A DNA stretch of 64,000 bases, taken from NCBI GenBank assembly GCA_024500155.1, contig CM044875.1:21516703-21580702 (forward strand), given 5' to 3'. Made by a program: the position numbers and the translations under genes. A model generated the notes under the pieces. That model was not told where the DNA came from and ran no database searches. It worked only from the letters and a program-made list of their open reading frames with translations. This document shows, piece after piece, positions 57,008-64,000 of the stretch (its first letter is position 1; every line of letters begins with the position of its first letter). Origin of the DNA: Chenopodium formosanum (Eukaryota > Streptophyta > Magnoliopsida > Caryophyllales > Amaranthaceae).

Positions 57008-58345
57008 TGTTAACCCTTATGAGGTTTTGATGATGATGTTAAGAATTGAGCAAAATTCCATCTAATAAGGATTTTCTAGTGTTGTGATGTTTGCAGGTTC
57101 AGTAAGCGTTGGGAACTGAAGTAGGAACTGAGACAAAGGAACTTTAGAAGATCCATGAGGACAAGTAAAGGCAGAAAAAGAGTTCCAGAAATGGAAATTC
57201 CCGAAGTTTCCTAACAGGAACTTCAAAACGGGTTGTAACGACCTGGTTCCGCTGTAATGCTGGGGCAAGCCTCAACAACCAAGGATCCGTGCAAAGATCG
57301 AGATATCAACTGAAAAAGATGGACTTCATAACTTATAGTTGTATAAAAGATAAGTTTGTTTTGTAGGTTGATGTAAACATGCTAATGATTGTTATGCATG
57401 GAACTTATTAGAAATCAGATAAAGCTTGGCAAACTAATCAATTCGTAAAAGATAATTATAAGTTTTATGAAAAAGAATTTATTTGATTTTATCCTTTAAA
57501 ATCTAATTTAACTTGGTTTTATCTTTTTCATAAAATTCTATCTTTTAACTAAAACGAATTTGATAAAATTTGGTTTTCAAATAAAGCGAAATTAAATCTG
57601 TTTTGGTTTCGGTTTTAAAGAGATAAGATCAAGTTTCTGTTTAAACTTATCTTATTTACGAAAACCTTACTTTGTGAGCTGAGGAACCTCTATAAATATA
57701 TAAGTAATTCAGCGAAGTAAAATGAGAGTTTTAAGCGTGAAAACCACTTAGTGCTTAAGAGTAAGTTTGCCAAAGGTTTAAGCTTTATCATTTTGGTTTC
57801 GGGTTTCATGTGTAGCTTTCCATTTATGTGTTAGAGTGAGTCTTTGTGTTGTAATTGGTTTTGGGGTGAGATTGTGAATTCTCTTAAATTCACATTTGAG
57901 TGTAAGAGTTTGAATTCTCTAAAATTCGAGTGGTAGTGAGTTACCCCGAGTGTGTCTTGGGTTGCACAGTGGGAAAAAGGAACCTGAGTGTGTCTTAGGT
58001 CGAGAAAGGAACCTAAGTGTGTCTTGGGTCGAAAAAGGTGCCTGAGTGTGTCTTAGGTCTGGTAGGATAGGTTCTTATCAATTGGCAAGTGTCCGTGGAG
58101 GAACTTGCAAAGCAAAGGTCTGTGTAATAGGTTATACTAGGAGAGTTGCCTATTATAGTGGAATTTGTTTATAAGTCCCAATAGGGCCGAGGTTTTACTT
58201 CCAGCTAGGCACTGGATGGTTTCCTCGTAAAATTGCTGTGCGCCTTAAGTTCCTTTTGCATTTTGTTTTTAATTTCCGCTTAAGTTCCGCGATTGGAACC
58301 TACTACTATTCACCCCCCTCTCATAGTAGTTCATCTAAACTAACA
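57008..58345 (+). repeat. 5' LTR of the copia element
   Basis: 1,338 bp with inverted ends TGTTA and TAACA. TATA box TATAAATATA at 57691-57700. Downstream, in the transcribed part, four imperfect units around GAGTGTGTCTTGGGTCG (57947-58055, about 35 bp period) form a short minisatellite. Confidence 0.88.
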
Positions 58346-58347
58346 AT

Positions 58348-58358
58348 TGGTATCAGAG
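58348..58358 (+). other. Primer-binding site (initiator-Met tRNA)
   Basis: TGGTATCAGAG, 3 bp after the LTR end, complementary to the 3' end of plant initiator-Met tRNA, the usual copia primer. Confidence 0.92.
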
Positions 58359-58408
58359 TAGGTTCTCACGAAGTTACAAGCAACCTTGTAGAGTAAGGTC
58401 CTGAAGAG

Positions 58409-59514
58409 ATGAATGCACACGAGAAACTTGAAGAAGGGTATTCTACCCAAAGACCACCAATGCTCAATGGCAAGTTCTATTCATACTGGAAGAATAGAAT
58501 GGAGATATTCATCAAAGCTGAAAATTATCAAGTATGGAGAGTCATTGAAAGTGGTGACTTCGAGGTACCAAAAACCAATGCAAACAAAGAGGTAATCCCT
58601 AAACCACTGGCTGAATTTGATAAAGAAGATTATGAAAAATATGAGTTAAATGCTCAAGCAGTGAAAATCTTGCATTGTGGACTAGGACCTCATGAGCATA
58701 ATAGAATCATGGGTAGTAAGTCTGCAAAGCAGATTTGGGATTTATTACAAGTAACACATGAAGGAACAAATGAAGTTAAACATTCCAAAATTGACTTGCT
58801 AATGTCAAAATATGAAAGATTTGAAATGCTACACAAAGAATCCATTCAGGATATGTTCACTAGATTTACTAACATTGTCAATGAGTTAGAATCTTTAGGC
58901 AGGTCCATACCCATTGATGAACAGGTAAGAAAAGTTCTTAGAAGTCTTCCTCAAGATGAGAGGTGGAGATCCAAGGTCACTGCTCTACAGGAATCCAAGG
59001 ACTTCACCAAGTTCAACCTTGAATAGCTCAATGGTTCCTTGCTTACTCATGAACTTCACCTTGGAACAGACTTTGAAAGTTCCAAGAATAAAAGCCTTGC
59101 TCTAAAGGCTTATGAATCAAGTGACTCTGAAGATGATGATATGGAGACAGCCATGATTGTACGGAGGTTCAGGAGGATGCTGGGAAAAAGAGGAGAAAAG
59201 AACAAACGAGGACAACTGAGTTTCAAGTGCTACAAATGCAGTTCTACGGAACATCTTCTCAGAGATTGCCCTAATCCTAAGGAGGATGAGAAATCCAAGT
59301 ACAAAGGCAAAGAGTAGAACAAGTATAACAAATCATCATTCTCCAAGGAAGATGTCAAAAAAGCCATGATGGCTGCTTGGGGAAACTCTGATTCAGAAGA
59401 TGAAGGAGAAGGAGAGTCCGTGGAAGAAACAACCAACTTGTGTTTGATGGCTAAAACTGATGAAGAAGCTCATCTGAAGGAACTTGAATCCGAGGTATGG
59501 TATGACTATTGACA
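58409..59514 (+). pseudogene. Copia gag, first part
   Basis: Starts at the ATG at 58409, 60 bp after the primer site. STQRPPMLNGKFYSYWKNRM is the SIRE-type gag N-terminus, and the UBN2-like core continues with AKQIWDLLQVTHEGTNEVKH and SLPQDERWRSKVTALQESKD. A canonical CCHC zinc knuckle, CYKCSSTEHLLRDC, lies at about 59229-59270. In-frame stops at 59024, 59315 and 59510 break the line, although similarity continues through them. Confidence 0.87.
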
Positions 59515-60210
59515 ACTCAAACATTTAAACAAGAAAAATCTTATGGACATTATTCTGGAACTTCAAGATGACTGTAAAGAACTAAACAGGTCGAAGTTCC
59601 AAACTGATCAAGTTTTAAAAATCCACAAAGAACATAGTGAATGGGTTGATAATATGAAAACTGATATTCAGACTAGATTCTTTGATTTATATGATAAAAA
59701 TGTCCTTCTAAAAGAACAAGTTGAAAAACTGAAACATGATAATATTCTGTTAAATGTAGAGCTAGCTCAACTAAAACTAGGAATTAACTCTCATGACTCT
59801 GAAATCCCTATCACAAGCTAACTTCCAAATTTTGAGAAATTAAAATCACATTTGGAAGAAGTTAAAATAAAAAATCTAACCTTGGAGGAGGAACTTGCTA
59901 AAGCAAGGAAAGACAAAGAAGTGATTAATAATGGAATTCCATCTTGGATAGCTAATGCTCAAAATAAACATAAAGAAGGATTAGGATATAAGAAGAAGTC
60001 TAGGAGAAATAAGAAGTATGTGGATCTACCCAGTAAAAAATTATGTTACTATTGTGGTGGTACAGGACATCTTCGAGCTGCATGTCCTAAAATAATTAAA
60101 GATACTCTTAAGAATACTAAGCATGCTAAACAGGTCTGGATGAAGAAACCTGACTCTTCTTCCAAAACAGTGGAACCCAAGGAAACCTGGGTTCAAAAAA
60201 CTAACGCTTA
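59515..60210 (+). pseudogene. Copia gag, coiled-coil part and second zinc knuckle
   Basis: Lys/Glu/Leu-rich heptad-like stretches (VLLKEQVEKLKHDNILLNVE, then IKNLTLEEELAKARKDKEVI) suggest a coiled coil. A stop at 59819 separates them. A second CCHC knuckle, CYYCGGTGHLRAAC (about 60046-60090), precedes the protease. A long gag with coiled coil and two separated knuckles is a feature of the SIRE group. Confidence 0.78.
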
Positions 60211-60216
60211 GTTTTC

Positions 60217-61550
60217 ATGCAGGTTCCAGTGAGGGGAAACAACACTTGGTACCTCGACAGTGGTTGTTCTAAGCATATGACTGGAGACAAATCTAAATTT
60301 TTCTCACTAGATGCCTACTATGGAGGAACTGTGACCTTTGGTGATAATAAGAAAGGTGAAATTATTGCTATTGGTAAAGTAGGAAGGTCAAGTTCCCATG
60401 CTATAGAAAATGTCTTTTTAGTCGAGGGTCTTAAACACAACTTGTTAAGTATTTCCCAATTTTGTGATAAAGGTAACTCAGTTTGCTTCACTTCTAATCA
60501 TTGTAGAATCATCAACAACAACACTAACAATATTATTCTTGAAGGAACCAGAAAAGGGAACACATATATTGTGGATCTCAATGAAGTTCCAAGTAGTAGC
60601 CTGACTTGTCTTAGTGTCATTGAGAATGATCCCCTATTATGGCACAAACGATTTGGCCATGCTAGTTTTTCTTTGCTTGATAAACTTAGGTCAAAAGAAC
60701 TTGTGGAAGGACTTCCATCCATCAAGTTCCTAAAAGATAAAGTCTGCAGTGCATGTGTTAGAGGTAAGCAGACACAAATATCTTTCAAATCTAAGAATAT
60801 GGTCAGCACCACAAAACCATTGGAACTTATCCATATGGATTTGTGCGGTCCTATGAGGATACAAAGCAGAAGTGGCAAAAGGTATGTAATGGTTATTGTA
60901 GATGATTTTTCCAGATATACCTGGGTTTATTTCTTGTAAGCAAGGATGATACGTTTGATCAGTTTGTTGCTTTTGTTAGGAAAGAACAGAGAAGAACAGG
61001 TTGCCAATTAGTCCACCTGAGGTCAGATCATGAAACTGAGTTCGAAAACTCAAAATTTGATGAGTTTTGTGATGAACATGGAATGGACCACAACTTCTCA
61101 GCCCCCAGGACTCCACAACAAAATGGAGTTGTTGAACGAAAAAATAGAAGCTTGGAAGACATGGCAAGAACGATGCTGATTTCCAGTGAACTGCCCAGGA
61201 ACTTCTGGGCAGAAGTAGTAAACACAGCATGTTACATATTAAATAGAGTTTCTATTCGAGCAATAACCAACAAGACACCTTACGAGCTAATGAAAGGAAG
61301 AAAACCAAATATTTCATACTTTAGATCATTTGGTTGCAGGTGCTTTGTACACAAAAATGGAAAGAGAAACTTGGGAAAATTTGATGAAAGGAGTGATGAG
61401 GCTGTATTCTTAGGATATGCCTCAAATAGTAAAGCTTACAGAGTTTACAATAAAAGAACAATGTGTGTTGAAGAGTCTGTACATATAATTTTTGATGAAA
61501 CTGACTATGTGATTAATGTACAGGATGATGATGATGATTTCGAAATAGGG
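60217..61550 (+). pseudogene. Copia protease and integrase
   Basis: Protease with WYLDSGCSKHMTG (about 60247-60285). The pre-integrase HHCC region is LWHKRFGHASFSLLDKLRS to CSACVRGK (about 60640-60770). The integrase DDE core has the first Asp in LELIHMDLCGPMR, the second in LRSDHETEFENS and Glu in QQNGVVERKNRSLEDMA (about 61120-61160). A one-base frameshift near 60936 splits the core. The later part (61140-61550) ends with RSFGCRCFVHKNGKRNLGKF and FLGYASNSKAYRVYNKRT, the copia integrase C-terminal segment. Confidence 0.9.
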
Positions 61551-63408
61551 TTGGTAAGAAGACATGACCCTGATGAGGAATTAACTAAATCTATGAAGCA
61601 GCAAGACAAGAATCCTATAGCTGAAAACCAAACAGCAACTGAAACAGAAGTTCCTCAAGAGGAACACCCAGAGCCTGAGAATCTAGAACCACTGAATCAA
61701 GAGACAGAAGACAATGGTGCTGAACCTGAAAGACTGTATCCAATCAAAGACTTTACCCCTAAACGTTGGAAATATCAAAAGTCTCACCCAGTGGATATGA
61801 TTATGAGTGACATAACCAAAGGAACTCAGACTCGTTCCCAACTGAGAAACTTCTGTGCATTTTTCTCGTTCTTATCTACTTTGGAACCAAAGAACTATGA
61901 CGAAGCCTTACAAGATGCAGACTGGATAATGGCAATGCAAGCTGAACTGAGTGAATTCGAAAGAAACAAAGTCTGGCACCTAGTTCCTAGACCGGAACAC
62001 CAAAAGGTCATTGGACTAAAGTGGGTGTACAGAAACAAGCTTGATGAACATGGAATCATTGTGAGAAACAAGGCTAGGCTGGTTGTCAAGGGGTACAATA
62101 AAAAAGAAGGCATAGACTTTGATGAGACATTTGCACCAGTTGCTTGGTTAGAAGCTATACGCATTCTTATTGCTTTTGCAGCTTTTATGGATATTAAATT
62201 GTTCCAGATGGACGTCAAATGTGCCTTGTTAAATGGTTTATTAAAAGAGGACGTCTATGTGGAACAACCTCCTGGATTTGAAGATCCAGAATTCTCAAAT
62301 CATGTCTATAAACTTGATAAAGCTCTCTATGGGCTGAAACAAGCACCAAAGGCATGGTACGAGAGGTTGTCCAAGTTCCTACTAGATAATGATTTTAAAA
62401 GAGAAAAAATAGACAAAACATTGTTTTTGAAATCTAAAGGAACTGACATTTTAGTTGTACAAATATATGTAGATGATATTATTTTTGGTGCAACTAACGA
62501 ATCTTTGGTGAAGTATTTTGCTGACCTTATGAGTGGTGAGTTCGAGATAAGCATGATGGGTGAGCTAAACTTCTTTCTTGGTTTGCAAATCAAACAAACT
62601 GAGAAAGGAATAATGATTCACCAGAAAAGTATGTGAAGGAACTCATGAAGAAATATAAGATGGAAAGTTCCAAGTCTATAAGAACACCTATGGGAACTAA
62701 CATCAGACTGGATGAAGACACAACTGGAACTTGTATAGATCAAAAGATGTATTGAGGTATGATATGTTCCTTATTATATTTAACTGCTAGTAGACCTGAC
62801 ATATCGTTCAGTGTAGGCTTATGTGCGAGGTTCCAAGCCAATCCAAAGGAATCTCATCTTAAAGCAGTCAAAAGGATACTTAGGTATCTAAAAGGAACCG
62901 ATGACTTATGCCTCTATTATCCAAGAAATGAATAAATTGATTTAGTGGGATATACAGATGCTGACTATGCAGGTGATCTAGTGAATAGAAAGAGCACATC
63001 AGTTATGAATCAATTTCTTGGATCATGCTTAGTTTCTTGGGGTTCCAAGAAACATAATACAGTTGCTTTGTCCACAGCAGAAGCTGAATATGTAGCTGCT
63101 GCAGCTTGTTGCTCACAGATGCTGTGGATAAAACAATAAATATGTGATTTTGGTTTAAAATTTGAATGTGTTCCAATTTATTGTGACAATACTAGTGCTA
63201 TCTGTATATTAAAGGATCCAGTTCAACATTCTAAGGTTAAGCATATCCACATTAGACATCATTTTCTAAAAGATAATGTGGAAAAAGGCTATATTAAGTT
63301 AGAATTTTGTCCTACTAATAATCAAATTGCTGATATTCTAACTAAGCCTTTAAGCAGAGAACTCTTTGAGAACATGAGACTGGAACTTGGGATGATTAAG
63401 CTGAATTG
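61551..63408 (+). pseudogene. Copia reverse transcriptase and RNase H
   Basis: After an acidic linker, RT begins near 61900 (KVWHLVPRPEHQKVIGLKWV). Blocks seen are FDETFAPVAWLEAIRILIAF, FQMDVKCALLNGLLKEDVYV, LYGLKQAPKAWYERLSKFLL and the catalytic box IYVDDIIFG (about 62464-62490). A frame change near 62630 breaks it. RNase H resumes at 62945 with GYTDADYAGDLVNRKSTS and ALSTAEAEYVAAAACCSQML. A stop lies at 63137, then YCDNTSAICILKDPVQHSKV and NNQIADILTKPLSRELFENM to the stop at about 63406. Other stops: 62752 and 62932. Confidence 0.9.
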
Positions 63409-63897
63409 ATTGTAACTGAAGTTCCTAGATATGGCATTGTCAATTTCAGGACCAATTACAAGAAATAAAACATCTATCATAAACTTGGTGTGATAAACAT
63501 AACGGGAATGTCACCGTTGGTGAATTCTTGGAGTCAGTATAATTAACACCTATTTAAACTGTACATATTATTCAAGGCAATGTAGACTTGTATACGACTA
63601 GTTCCAATGAATTTCGAATTTGAAAAATTATTCTCTTTTCAAGAAAATTATCTTCTGGAAATATCTTTTATAGCGTGGAAAAATAAATCTTGAATTGAAA
63701 CTCCATCCAGATTAACTTTCAAAAATAAGATAAAATTCATTGTTCCTAAAACTAACCCTTCAACTTCAATACACCGCCTCATATAATTACCCCCTTTAAA
63801 TACTCACCCAACCACTCAAAATAACTCACAGTCACATTAATTAAACCTTTTGAACTTTCTCAACCACAAAGTTTCTACAACTAAACCATCTCCAATC
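63409..63897 (+). promoter_or_regulatory. Spacer after copia pol with promoter-like features
   Basis: No coding region is seen. Near its end, TTTAAATA (about 63795-63802) stands some 95 bp before the ATG at 63898. It is followed by a C/A-rich, G-poor stretch resembling a plant 5' UTR. It could start a separate transcript for the downstream ORF. This is an inference from base composition only. Confidence 0.4.
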
Positions 63898-64000
63898 ATG
63901 GCCTATGAAAACCCTAAGAACCAAGAAGTGCAATCACCAGCCAAATCCCCTAGCCCACAACCAATTCCTGTTGAATTACTTCACACCACCTCAGAACCCA
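63898..64000 (+). CDS. Start of ORF downstream of copia pol (env-position ORF), cut by window edge
   Basis: An open frame from the ATG at 63898 to the window end (34 codons), beginning MAYENPKNQEVQSPAKSPSP. It is Pro/Ser-rich with no signal peptide in the visible part. By position it corresponds to the env-like ORF of SIRE elements, but the visible part is too short to confirm family or integrity. Confidence 0.5.
   Translation, partial: MAYENPKNQEVQSPAKSPSPQPIPVELLHTTSEP

Larger units (their letters stand above)
57008..64000 (+). mobile_element. SIRE/Maximus-type Ty1/copia element (3' part off the window)
   Basis: 5' LTR 57008-58345, iMet primer site, gag, protease, integrase, reverse transcriptase and RNase H in copia order (integrase before RT). 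A spacer and the start of another ORF follow at 63898, the place where SIRE elements carry an env-like ORF. The expected target duplication, TAGGG (57003-57007), cannot be checked because the 3' end is outside. Several stops and at least two frameshifts make gag-pol inactive. Confidence 0.9.

Noticed and set aside
1..64000. tRNA, rRNA, snoRNA or microRNA genes
   Set aside because: No cloverleaf-like tRNA, rRNA motif or plausible miRNA hairpin outside repeats was recognised by reading. tRNA-like matches are primer-binding sites. A covariance-model search would be decisive.

Overview
This window is nuclear DNA of a seed plant, probably an angiosperm with a large repeat-rich genome. I cannot name the species. 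The evidence is spliced plant gene structure, A+T-rich introns, and almost wall-to-wall plant LTR retrotransposons of the Ty3/gypsy lineages Tat, Tekay/Del and Athila and of the Ty1/copia lineage SIRE/Maximus. There are no bacterial-style genes, rRNA, tRNA or CRISPR.

One host gene is visible. At the left edge, on the minus strand, lie the first two coding exons of a HUA2-like (ENHANCER OF AG-4) PWWP-domain gene: exon 1 at 4631-4509 and exon 2 at 2909-2833. Later exons are off the left edge. A broken RTE-type LINE sits antisense in its second intron. About 0.8 kb upstream of the gene is an 0.87 kb head-to-head inverted minisatellite (5417-6290).

From 6330 to 46738 there is a four-level nest. 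A Tat-lineage element (5' LTR 6330-6826, gag, PR, RT, then RNH/INT at 39117-40984, antisense gene 45925-42016, cut-off 3' LTR 46536-46738) was invaded three times. An LTR unit (6838-11510) landed at its primer-binding site and was itself hit by a solo Tekay-like LTR (7293-9769). A complete Tekay/Del chromovirus (15318-39116, target duplication GAGAG) landed in its RNase H region. A solo LTR (44192-45310, duplication CGCCT) landed in its antisense gene. The Tekay element was in turn split at the 3' end of pol by a young Athila-type element (23842-36114, duplication ATCCC) with nearly identical 1.64 kb LTRs. That Athila element keeps a long intact gag-protease ORF and an intact second ORF but has no reverse transcriptase, RNase H or integrase, so it must depend on another element to move.

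From 46739 to 57007 lies a degenerate minus-strand patchwork: a Tat/Ogre-like gag with its LTR, an Athila-like LTR, a solo LTR with a clean GCGCG duplication (51818-53686), and a decayed RNH/integrase piece. From 57008 to the right edge is a SIRE-type copia element (LTR 57008-58345, broken gag-pol, start of a downstream ORF at 63898).

Three points deserve most attention. The antisense gene of the Tat element encodes a protein whose first residues copy the histone H3 tail (MARTKQTA). Several unrelated LTR families carry arrays of short GC-rich palindromes at 19-21 bp spacing just upstream of their TATA boxes. The pol-less Athila element repeats its LTR palindrome array upstream of its second ORF.
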